Source: an uncultured Bacilli bacterium
Lineage (GTDB): Bacteria > Bacillota_I > Bacilli_A > RF39 > UBA660
Length of the DNA: 7,048 nucleotides
Direction of reading: 5' to 3'
Assembly (NCBI GenBank): GCA_934133155.1
Contig: CAKPAT010000066.1
Coordinates: 1 to 7,048 of the forward strand
Under the pieces are notes generated by a model. That model made no database searches. It was not told the origin of the DNA and worked only from the letters and a program-made list of their open reading frames with translations. A program made the position numbers and the translations under genes. Positions 1-5,232 of this stretch are shown here, in pieces; position 1 is the first letter of the stretch; the number at the start of each line of letters is the position of its first letter.

Positions 1-280
1 CAATATCTTCCACTTTATATTTGTTTAAAATTTCTGAAATATTAAAGCCTCCCATTCTTTGTGCAAGTTTATATGGTAAGCTCCATGCTATTTCAGCCTT
101 TACTGATTGGTCTGCAACTAACCCTATTATAAATGCATTTAAATCATTAAAAATAAATCGTTTTTCTTCTTCTTTTAATAAATTTCCTTTTAAAATACTA
201 TTTTCATCTTCTGTTTCTTTTAAATAATCTAAAAGAATTTTTGCTATTTCTAAATCTTTTTTACTACAATTTTCAATCAT
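1..280 (-). CDS. HhH-GPD / endonuclease III-like DNA glycosylase family protein, N-terminal part only
   Basis: The gene starts at the ATG at 280-278 and runs off the left edge after 93 codons, so only the N-terminal part is visible. A strong GGAGGT ribosome site at 285-290 fixes the start, and the stop of the upstream fusion gene is only 11 nt away, so the two are probably co-transcribed. Residues about 45-85 include NAFIIGLVADQSVKAEIAWS and then PYKLAQRMGG. This matches, by recall, the first conserved helices of a group of HhH-GPD family proteins often annotated as endonuclease III-like or iron-sulfur-cluster-loop proteins, whose hallmark is a DQ followed by an AW..PY block. Family members are base-excision glycosylases or relatives of them. 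The helix-hairpin-helix, the catalytic Lys/Asp and any Fe-S cysteines would lie beyond the edge, so activity cannot be judged. The family call is reasonable; the substrate is unknown. Confidence 0.6.
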   Translation of the reverse strand, partial: MIENCSKKDLEIAKILLDYLKETEDENSILKGNLLKEEEKRFIFNDLNAFIIGLVADQSVKAEIAWSLPYKLAQRMGGFNISEILNKYKVEDI

Positions 281-291
281 TTTAACCTCCA

Positions 292-1794
292 TTAATATTT
301 TAACACTTTTCTTATAACAATGTCTTCATTTGTTGTTAAAGACCACTTATTATTTGGATTATATTTTGGAACTAATGCTTCATCCCAACCAATAAACTCA
401 ATTGTTTTATCTTTTAAATGGTTAGTAACATAGTAAATTTCTGCCATAGAATATTGATCTAATCGTTGTAAGTCTTCTTCTAAATTGTTTCTGTCAATAA
501 ATAATAAAATTTTATCAGAACGTTTTAAAAGTTCCAAACGTGATTTTATATATTCATCATCTTTTCCTTCATAAAGGTATAGTGGAAGAATATTTTGAGG
601 ACTAATTGGACATAAACTATTTTTATAACAATACGCTCTTGCCCAATCAATATGTTTGAAGTTTTCCATATTGGCAATAATATAAGCACTTTTATGTGGA
701 TTTTCTTGATAATTAGTTAATAAATTATTAAACAATTCATATCTAATTAATGGATCAATTTTTGACAAATATTCATTTAATTGATCTTTTGTTAAAGAAG
801 TTAATTTTGAATTAGATAGGTGCGTTACACCCTCAATAATATCTAATCCCTTATTTTTCTTTAAATTCCATAAAATCATTTCTGCTAAAATTCCTTCAGA
901 TAATGAACGATGTTCTTTAGAATAAACGCTCATTTTATTTGCTAACATTTCTAAAGTAAGACAATCTTTCATAACTTCTGTTTTTTTACCACCTAAGGTA
1001 ACAGTTGAAACATAGTATCCAAGTGATGTTTCGGGATTCAACGGTATGTTTCCTCTTGAAATTTCATAATTGCATATATTATGTAAGTAATGCATGTCAT
1101 CTCCATCAAAAGAAGTATATATTACATCTTTTTTTTCATCATCTGTTACATATTGATCAACCACTTCAGAATAACTTGAATGATTATTTGATAAAAGTAA
1201 CTGTTGATTCTTTTGATTATCTAATTCTGATATTTTTAGTAATAATTGATCAATAAATAATTCTATGCTTTGTTGATCATATTTGTTAGTAACTAAAATA
1301 TCAAAAGAAGTAGTAGTTGGTTCATGAAAGAATCCTAATTCTGTTTTTATATCATTGATTCTCTTTTCAAATTCTTCTTTAGAAGTATTTCGTGCTTTTA
1401 ATTCTTCAATAGTTTTTGATATATCGTCAGGTAAAATATATACGCTTATTGTATTTGGGTGTTCCTTTTTAAATTGTTCAACTTCTTTATAGTATAATTC
1501 TGATATTAAACAAATTCCATTATTTGTTTTATTAATATCACTTTTAAAATAACCATACATGTTACCAAAAACATTATTTACTGTACACATTTCGCCATTA
1601 TTATTTTTTTTGTTAAATTCATCTAGATTAAGGAAAAATTTATCTTTTCCTTCAATTTCTCCTTTTCTTTGTTGCCTAGTTGTAACTGCAACTAGTTTCT
1701 CAAAATTATCAAATCTTTCTGTAATACTTTTAATAAAATGTGATTTGCCAGCTCCTGATATTCCAGATAATACAATTATGTAACCATTTTTCAT
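292..1794 (-). CDS. Guanylate kinase-like domain fused to two NDT-like (nucleoside 2-deoxyribosyltransferase-like) domains
   Basis: A 500-residue protein in three parts. Residues 1-188 form a guanylate-kinase-like P-loop domain: Walker A GISGAGKS (11-18), the TTRxxRxGExxGxD block (38-51), FGNMYG (76-81) and a lid-like helix RNTSKEEFEKR (135-145). A polar, Gln/Asn-rich linker covers about 189-222. Residues 222-310 (VIYTSFDGDD, RGNIPLNPE, then SLSEGILAE at 297-305) and 368-470 (AYIIANMENF, CPISPQ, RLELLKRSDKILLF, MAE at 450-452) each resemble the Rossmann-like NDT/DUF4406-type fold, which binds or cleaves nucleosides and nucleotides. There is no signal peptide or membrane segment, so it is probably cytosolic. 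A GAGGA ribosome site at 1804-1808, 9 nt from the ATG, supports the start. It lies 11 nt upstream of the HhH gene, with two palindromes on its 5' side. Base-contact residues of true guanylate kinase are changed (T71 for Glu, K52 for Tyr), so it is unlikely to be a housekeeping Gmk. The kinase call is firm; the NDT-like calls are fold recognition by eye. Confidence 0.75.
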   Translation of the reverse strand: MKNGYIIVLSGISGAGKSHFIKSITERFDNFEKLVAVTTRQQRKGEIEGKDKFFLNLDEFNKKNNNGEMCTVNNVFGNMYGYFKSDINKTNNGICLISELYYKEVEQFKKEHPNTISVYILPDDISKTIEELKARNTSKEEFEKRINDIKTELGFFHEPTTTSFDILVTNKYDQQSIELFIDQLLLKISELDNQKNQQLLLSNNHSSYSEVVDQYVTDDEKKDVIYTSFDGDDMHYLHNICNYEISRGNIPLNPETSLGYYVSTVTLGGKKTEVMKDCLTLEMLANKMSVYSKEHRSLSEGILAEMILWNLKKNKGLDIIEGVTHLSNSKLTSLTKDQLNEYLSKIDPLIRYELFNNLLTNYQENPHKSAYIIANMENFKHIDWARAYCYKNSLCPISPQNILPLYLYEGKDDEYIKSRLELLKRSDKILLFIDRNNLEEDLQRLDQYSMAEIYYVTNHLKDKTIEFIGWDEALVPKYNPNNKWSLTTNEDIVIRKVLKY

Positions 1795-1820
1795 GTTTAT
1801 CCATCCTCGTATAATATATT

Positions 1821-1844
1821 TTGTAAGTTATTTTTAACTTACAA
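1821..1844. repeat. Perfect 10-bp inverted repeat upstream of the kinase-NDT fusion gene (operator-like)
   Basis: The arms TTGTAAGTTA (1821-1830) and TAACTTACAA (1835-1844) are perfectly complementary around a TTTT centre. The centre lies about 38 bp before the start codon of the fusion gene at 1794. No T-tract follows the stem on the minus strand, and it sits upstream of the gene, so a DNA operator fits better than a terminator. The regulator is not identifiable here. Confidence 0.6.
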
Positions 1845-1860
1845 TTTATTATTCTTTCTA

Positions 1861-1877
1861 GTTAGTTTTTAACTAAC
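1861..1877. repeat. Second palindrome, GTTAGTT-TTT-AACTAAC, paired with the one at 1821-1844
   Basis: The arms GTTAGTT (1861-1867) and AACTAAC (1871-1877) are perfectly complementary around TTT. The half-site resembles that of the neighbouring palindrome (GTTAGTT against GTAAGTTA), and the centres are about 36 bp apart, between three and four helical turns. Two related sites of this kind suggest cooperative binding of a dimeric repressor or activator at the promoter of the fusion gene. No convincing -35/-10 pair could be fixed here because the whole region is AT-rich. Confidence 0.55.
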
Positions 1878-1990
1878 AAAATTTATTTATTGGTTGTGAT
1901 ACTCTAGTGTTAAAATATTATTGAAATATTTTTGACTGAGATCTATTCAATTTCCACCCCTTTTATTGATAAATATAATAATATAAGCAA

Positions 1991-2013
1991 TTAAAAAGGC
2001 AATACATTTTGCC
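1991..2013 (-). terminator. Rho-independent terminator of the Nudix gene
   Basis: On the minus strand, 6 nt after the Nudix stop codon, GGCAA (2013-2009) pairs with TTGCC (2002-1998) across a 6-nt loop and is followed at once by TTTTTAA (1997-1991). The stem is short but has a GC core and a proper U-tract. It separates the Nudix transcript from the kinase-NDT gene downstream. Confidence 0.7.
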
Positions 2014-2018
2014 GATTA

Positions 2019-2420
2019 TTATTTCATATCTATTCTTATTTCTTCTATTATATGGCCTATATTTCCTTCACCAGCATATCTTGTCATATCAAAGAAGTTT
2101 TCATTAATATCTACCCATTCAAGTTTATTAACTTCTTCAATAAGTTCTACATCTTTGTTAAGAACACCATAGTATACTTCTAATTCTTTATTCCATTTAA
2201 CATAAGTTAAATTCATAAAATGAGTTAGCTCAATATCATCCTTAGTTATGTTAGTTTCCTCAACTAATTCACGATATGCCTCGTTTAAGCCATCATTTTC
2301 TTTTTCTATTTTGCCACCTACAAGATTATACATTTCCATGTATGGTTCTTTAGTTCTTTTACACATCAAAGTTTGTTTTAAGTCTTTATCAAAGACTACA
2401 ATAACATTCATTTTCTTCAT
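2019..2420 (-). CDS. Nudix hydrolase (MutT-like)
   Basis: A 133-residue single-domain protein, the usual length for a small Nudix hydrolase. These enzymes cleave nucleoside diphosphates linked to another moiety, using divalent metals held by the Nudix-box glutamates. The box covers residues 35-58: G35, E41, R50-E51-L52 and E54-E55, so the metal-binding residues are present. There is one extra residue between E41 and R50 compared with the consensus, and the usual glycine near the end is N57. The segment before it (KRTKEPYMEMYNLVGGKIE) resembles MutT-type enzymes that act on (d)NTPs such as 8-oxo-dGTP, but the substrate cannot be read from the motif. A GGAGGT site at 2426-2431, 5 nt before the ATG at 2420, favours this start over the ATG three codons later. 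It has its own extended -10 promoter and its own terminator, so it is monocistronic. It is probably cytosolic. Confidence 0.88.
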   Translation of the reverse strand: MKKMNVIVVFDKDLKQTLMCKRTKEPYMEMYNLVGGKIEKENDGLNEAYRELVEETNITKDDIELTHFMNLTYVKWNKELEVYYGVLNKDVELIEEVNKLEWVDINENFFDMTRYAGEGNIGHIIEEIRIDMK

Positions 2421-2437
2421 AAATTACCTCCATTTAA

Positions 2438-2446
2438 ATTATATCA
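2438..2446 (-). promoter_or_regulatory. Extended -10 promoter for the Nudix gene
   Basis: Read on the minus strand this is TGATATAAT, a perfect TATAAT with the TGn extension. No good -35 box is seen 16-18 bp upstream, which fits an extended -10 promoter. The start site would fall near 2431-2432, giving a very short leader that begins close to the GGAGGT ribosome site at 2426-2431. Confidence 0.5.
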
Positions 2447-2488
2447 TGATATTTAACGCATTGTGCTAGTTGATTTATAAGTATAGAA

Positions 2489-2550
2489 AAATCATTCAAA
2501 ATATGGTACTTTATATTTGACTAGAATAGAGGTACCAAAATGAATGATTT
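2489..2550 (+). repeat. Imperfect inverted repeat spanning the transposase start codon
   Basis: The outer arms AAATCATT (2489-2496) and AATGATTT (2543-2550) and the inner arms TGGTAC (2504-2509) and GTACCA (2532-2537) are perfectly complementary. They are separated by a 7/5-nt internal loop and close a 22-nt apical loop. In RNA this would place the ATG (2540-2542) in the internal loop and the AGAGG ribosome site against the inner stem, so it could limit translation of the transposase. Confidence 0.5.
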
Positions 2551-2821
2551 ATTAGATAATACCATAAATCTCGAGTTTATATGAAAAATGCATTCCTGAG
2601 ACTATAAAAAATAGAAAAAATAAAGATAAAGCTAAGGTGAGTGATTCAGAAATTATTTCTATACAATTATTAATTGAATGTATAGGTAAAACACAGAATC
2701 GGGTTATTTATATCTAAAGGCAAACTATCCAAATCTTATAAATTACGTTGAGCGTTCTAGATTTAATAGACTTGTTACTGCATTATTTATGGTTATAAAA
2801 GAAATACGTAAAAATTCCTAA
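2540..2821 (+). pseudogene. IS982-family-like transposase, frameshifted N-terminal remnant
   Basis: The ATG at 2540, with AGAGGT just upstream (2528-2533), opens a frame reading MNDLLDNTINLEFI, which stops at TGA 2582-2584. The next frame (from about 2577) continues YEKCIPETIKN and then KVSDSEIISIQLLIECIG (from about 2634). The first frame resumes at about 2705 with YLYLKANYPNLINY, then VERSRFNRLVTALF, and ends at TAA 2819-2821. Joined, these give about 93 residues. They match by recall the N-terminal region of IS982-family DDE transposases, with a VSDSEII block and a SRFNRR-like block. Full-length proteins are roughly 290 residues, so the DDE catalytic core is missing altogether. Two compensating frameshifts plus the truncation make it non-functional. 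It is the only gene-like feature on the plus strand. IS982 is the best fit; exact family assignment rests on memory of the motifs. Confidence 0.7.
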
Positions 2822-2863
2822 AAATAAATTAACTTGCTCGTTTTTTTTTATTTATCATATATA

Positions 2864-2985
2864 CTAAAAGATAGTTCCGCCATGTTTAAAAAAGGTAAAG
2901 TAACACCGGTAACTGGAATAAGGTCTATTACAACACATAAATTCAAAATAGTTTGAAAACCTATGGAAAATGCAAAAAAGTTACA
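2864..2985 (-). pseudogene. Decayed duplicate of the ftsW C-terminal coding sequence
   Basis: Bases 2894-2962 match 3245-3313 inside the intact ftsW at 64 of 69 positions, in the same orientation and offset by 351 bp. Read on the minus strand it encodes FFAFSIGFQTILNLCVV, then IDLIPVTGVTLPFL, against GFQAILNLCVVIGLIPVTGV in the real gene. A one-base deletion just after PFL (near 2887) breaks the frame before the GGSS motif, and a TAG (2866-2864) in the restored frame ends it. A conserved glycine is changed to Asp. On its 5' side the frame is closed by TAA at 2988-2986, so only about 40 codons remain. It is either a partial tandem duplication or the remnant of a second SEDS gene deleted at this junction. 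It is not expected to be functional. Confidence 0.8.
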
Positions 2986-3021
2986 TTAAAAAATGAGGAA
3001 GTTAATCAATCTTGCTCATTT
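2986..3021 (-). terminator. Probable rho-independent terminator of the PBP-mraY-ftsW operon
   Basis: On the minus strand AAATGAG-C-AAG (3021-3011) pairs with CTT-C-CTCATTT (3001-2991), giving ten base pairs with one C:C mismatch and a 9-nt loop. The T-run continues through 2988. It overlaps the last codons and the stop of the short ORF at 3006-3125 and is the first such structure after ftsW. The stem is AT-rich, so its efficiency is uncertain. Confidence 0.5.
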
Positions 3022-3125
3022 CTACTTTCCATACTTTTTAATACTTCTTCTAAAGAATATCGTTTAGAATTTTTTTCCATTTCTTCTTCTGTTTCTAAAA
3101 GCTTTTGTAAAATTTCTTCTTCCAA
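3006..3125 (-). CDS. Short acidic ORF, possibly a truncated type II antitoxin
   Basis: An open frame with no ATG at its head: in frame it is closed upstream by TGA at 3155-3153, and the best start is TTG at 3125 with AAGGAA at 3135-3140, 9 nt upstream. From there it codes for 39 residues, almost entirely helical and charged: EEEILQKLLETEEEMEKNS, then KRYSLEEVLKSMESRNEQD. The pattern ETEEEMEK followed by a KRYSLEEVLK-like stretch is reminiscent of the C-terminal toxin-binding part of small RelB/Phd-type antitoxins in Firmicutes, which run to 70-90 residues, so this would be a 5'-truncated relic. No toxin gene is next to it. It lies 34 nt downstream of ftsW and ahead of the decayed ftsW copy. 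A TGATATACT extended -10-like sequence (3155-3147, minus strand) precedes it. Expression is unproven and the antitoxin idea is tentative. Confidence 0.4.
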   Translation of the reverse strand: MEEEILQKLLETEEEMEKNSKRYSLEEVLKSMESRNEQD

Positions 3126-3159
3126 AACAATCAGTTCCTTAAAATCAGTATATCATTTT

Positions 3160-4239
3160 TTAGTTATTATGCCTACTAATATTTAAAATAATTCCCATAC
3201 TGAAAAGGGTAATCAGTAAACTAGAACCACCATAACTTAAAAATGGTAAAGTAACACCTGTAACCGGAATAAGACCTATTACAACACATAAATTCAAAAT
3301 AGCTTGAAAACCTAAAGTAAAAACAATACCAAAAGCTAAAAATTTTCCAAATAAATCTTCACATTTAAGGGCTATTTTTAAAGCTCTATAAAAGATAAGA
3401 AAAAATAATGCAGATACAATTAAAACACCTAAAAAACCAAATTCCTCACTAATAATAGAAAATATAAAATCGGTTTGTGGTTCAGGTAAATAGAAATGTT
3501 TTTGCCTAGATCCCCCTAAACCAAACCCAAATAACCCACCAGGACCTATCGCATATAATGACTGAATTATTTGAAATCCACTGCCTAAAGGATCACTCCA
3601 AGGATTTAAAAAAGATAAAATTCTTTTAATACGGTATGGAGCCATAATTATAAGACCTGCACATCCTAAAACACCTATAGAAAATATTTTCAAAAAAAAC
3701 TTATAATTTACTCCTGCTACAAATAAAAGACCAATCACACTTATAACTAATATCACACCAGTACCAAAATCAGGTTGTAACATAATTAAAAAGAAAATAA
3801 ATAAAGTGAGCAAAATAATAGGAATTACGCCTTTTTTAATATTGTTAATGTCTTTTCTATTATTATACAAATATCTACTTGTAAAAATTATCATCGCAAG
3901 TTTCATAAATTCACTCGGCTGAATACCAAAAGAGCCAATTCCAAACCAACTTTTACTACCGTTTCTTTCAGAACCGAAAATCAAAACCAAAATAAGTAAA
4001 ATCAAACAAACAATAAAAATTTTAAAGGTGTATTTATAATAAATTTTATAATCAATTTTAGAAGATATAATCATTAAAATAATTCCTAAAATAAGAAACA
4101 TACCTTGCGTTTTTAAATATTTGAAAGGATCGTCAAATTTATATTCTGCCCAAATAGAGGAAGAAGAGTAAACCATTAAAAGACCAAATAAAGAAATTGT
4201 AACAACTAAACCAAAAAGTAAATAATCAATTTTCTTCAT
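3160..4239 (-). CDS. ftsW: SEDS-family peptidoglycan glycosyltransferase FtsW/SpoVE
   Basis: A polytopic membrane protein that polymerises lipid II into glycan strands at the septum (or spore cortex) together with a class B PBP. Starting at the ATG at 4239 it has 359 residues, normal for the family. The frame is open 18 codons further up, but that part lies inside mraY. The 4239 start forms an ATGA overlap with the mraY stop, typical of translational coupling, with only a weak GGGG ribosome site. SEDS landmarks are present: RNGSKSWFGIGSFGIQPSE (92-110), QPDFGTG (155-161), GFGLGGSRQKHFYLPEPQ (238-255), then TDFIF with the essential Asp at D257, and VTGVTLPFLSYGGSS (326-340) near the C-terminus. 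Hydrophobic segments run throughout, starting at residue 5. The QKHFYLPEPQTDFIF form points to FtsW/SpoVE more than RodA, and the PBP and mraY neighbours agree. The choice between the division and the sporulation paralogue is open. Part of its 3' end is duplicated at 2864-2985. Confidence 0.93.
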   Translation of the reverse strand: MKKIDYLLFGLVVTISLFGLLMVYSSSSIWAEYKFDDPFKYLKTQGMFLILGIILMIISSKIDYKIYYKYTFKIFIVCLILLILVLIFGSERNGSKSWFGIGSFGIQPSEFMKLAMIIFTSRYLYNNRKDINNIKKGVIPIILLTLFIFFLIMLQPDFGTGVILVISVIGLLFVAGVNYKFFLKIFSIGVLGCAGLIIMAPYRIKRILSFLNPWSDPLGSGFQIIQSLYAIGPGGLFGFGLGGSRQKHFYLPEPQTDFIFSIISEEFGFLGVLIVSALFFLIFYRALKIALKCEDLFGKFLAFGIVFTLGFQAILNLCVVIGLIPVTGVTLPFLSYGGSSLLITLFSMGIILNISRHNN

Positions 4240-5231
4240 AATAAAACCCCATAAATTAAAGCGAACATTGAGCCGATAAGCCCAATCGTCCAAAATAATT
4301 TTACAATATCACCTTCCGCCATCCCTTTCTTTTCAAAAGTGTGATGGATAGGTGTCATTAAAAATAATCTTTTTCTCGTAATTTTAAAGTAAATAATCTG
4401 TATAATACAGCTTAAAGTTTCTAAAACAAACACAATACCAATTAAAACAAGTAAAACCTCATGTCTTGTAATAATCGCGTATGCCCCCAAAGTAGCCCCT
4501 AAACAAAGTGAACCAGTATCACCCATAAAAACTAAAGCACGTCCTGTATTAAAAAGTAAAAAGCCTAAAAGAGAGCCTACTAAAATAAAAGAAAAAACCG
4601 CAATATCTTCATATCCTAAAAGCCATCCTGTATTCCAAGAAATAACCCCAAAAGTAAAGAAAGCAATTGCACATAAACCCCCTGCTAAACCATTAAGTCC
4701 ATCAGTAATATTTACCGCATTACTGCTGGCAACTAAAACAAATAAAATGAAAATACCATACAAAAATCCAATATCAACCTTAAAATGTAAACTATGTATC
4801 CAAAGTAAAGGCTCATTATCACCAAGCATAAACAAATAGAAAAATAAAACAGCCACAAAAAGTTGCATTAAAAACTTTTGTTTCTTACTAAGTCCTTTAT
4901 TATTATGCTTTTTAATAATTAAATAATCGTCAATAAAACCAATCATAAAATAGCACAAAAATGTAAAAATAATAATGATTAAAGAATAAGTGACCTCCAT
5001 TTTACCAGTTAAAATAAGAAAAAGTGTAATAAGCAAAGTGGGTAGAATAAAGATAAAACCACCCATAGTAGGAGTTCCTACCTTAGATTTGTGAGCCCTT
5101 TCCAAATAAACACTTAAACACTGTGCTGCATGCTTTTTTCTTAAAAAAGGAATAAGGAAAAAACCAAAAATTAAAGATAACACAAACCCCGAAAAAACTG
5201 CCATAACAGATTTAACTAAAATAGTCATCAT
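4236..5231 (-). CDS. mraY: Phospho-N-acetylmuramoyl-pentapeptide transferase MraY
   Basis: An integral membrane enzyme that transfers phospho-MurNAc-pentapeptide from UDP to undecaprenyl phosphate to make lipid I. At 331 residues it has the normal length and about ten hydrophobic segments. Conserved loops are clear: AHKSKVGTPTMGG (46-58), the Asp pair FIDDY (99-103), NAVNITDGLNGLAGG (171-185, D177) and FMGDTGS (235-241, D238), which carry the Mg2+ and nucleotide-binding residues. The PIHHHFE motif reads PIHHTFE (294-300) here, so the third histidine is Thr. The start is ATG at 5231 or the ATG directly after it at 5228; GGGGTGA at 5239-5233 is better spaced for the second, and the difference is one residue. 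The gene begins 1 nt after the PBP stop and overlaps ftsW by 4 nt, so all three are one operon. It ends in TGA, showing that TGA is a stop here. Confidence 0.96.
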   Translation of the reverse strand: MMTILVKSVMAVFSGFVLSLIFGFFLIPFLRKKHAAQCLSVYLERAHKSKVGTPTMGGFIFILPTLLITLFLILTGKMEVTYSLIIIIFTFLCYFMIGFIDDYLIIKKHNNKGLSKKQKFLMQLFVAVLFFYLFMLGDNEPLLWIHSLHFKVDIGFLYGIFILFVLVASSNAVNITDGLNGLAGGLCAIAFFTFGVISWNTGWLLGYEDIAVFSFILVGSLLGFLLFNTGRALVFMGDTGSLCLGATLGAYAIITRHEVLLVLIGIVFVLETLSCIIQIIYFKITRKRLFLMTPIHHTFEKKGMAEGDIVKLFWTIGLIGSMFALIYGVLL

Positions 5232-5232
5232 A

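Larger units (their letters stand above)
2447..3159. other. Scar region between accessory genes and the cell-wall operon
   Basis: About 700 bp with no intact conserved gene. It contains, left to right, an imperfect inverted repeat, an IS982-like transposase remnant on the plus strand, a decayed partial copy of ftsW on the minus strand, a probable terminator and one short acidic minus-strand ORF. The stretch 2822-2863 is plain AT-rich sequence in which nothing could be identified. Mobile-element relics next to a partial gene duplication indicate past insertion and deletion at this junction. Confidence 0.7.

Noticed and set aside
21..227. Plus-strand open frame of 68 codons
   Set aside because: It lies opposite the HhH-GPD frame, has no ribosome site, and its low-complexity Ser/Phe/Lys composition is what an antisense AT-rich frame gives.
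1005..1256. Plus-strand open frame of 83 codons
   Set aside because: It is antisense to the middle of the kinase-NDT fusion gene, with no ribosome site and no recognisable domain.
1559..1783. Plus-strand open frame of 74 codons
   Set aside because: It is antisense to the P-loop domain, whose conserved motifs show that the minus strand is the coding one.
1821..1877. The two palindromes as rho-independent terminators
   Set aside because: The stems are nearly all A/T, no U-tract follows on the minus strand, and a good terminator already lies at 1991-2013.
2248..2469. Plus-strand open frame of 73 codons
   Set aside because: It is opposite the Nudix box and promoter, with no start signal.
2953..3186. 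Plus-strand open frame of 77 codons across the scar region
   Set aside because: It runs antisense to the decayed ftsW copy, the short acidic ORF and the ftsW end. Its Ser/Lys-rich, non-globular product looks like an antisense shadow.
4240..4293. Eighteen extra N-terminal codons on ftsW
   Set aside because: They overlap mraY coding sequence. The internal ATG at 4239 forms an ATGA overlap and starts a typical SEDS N-terminus (MKKIDYLLFG).
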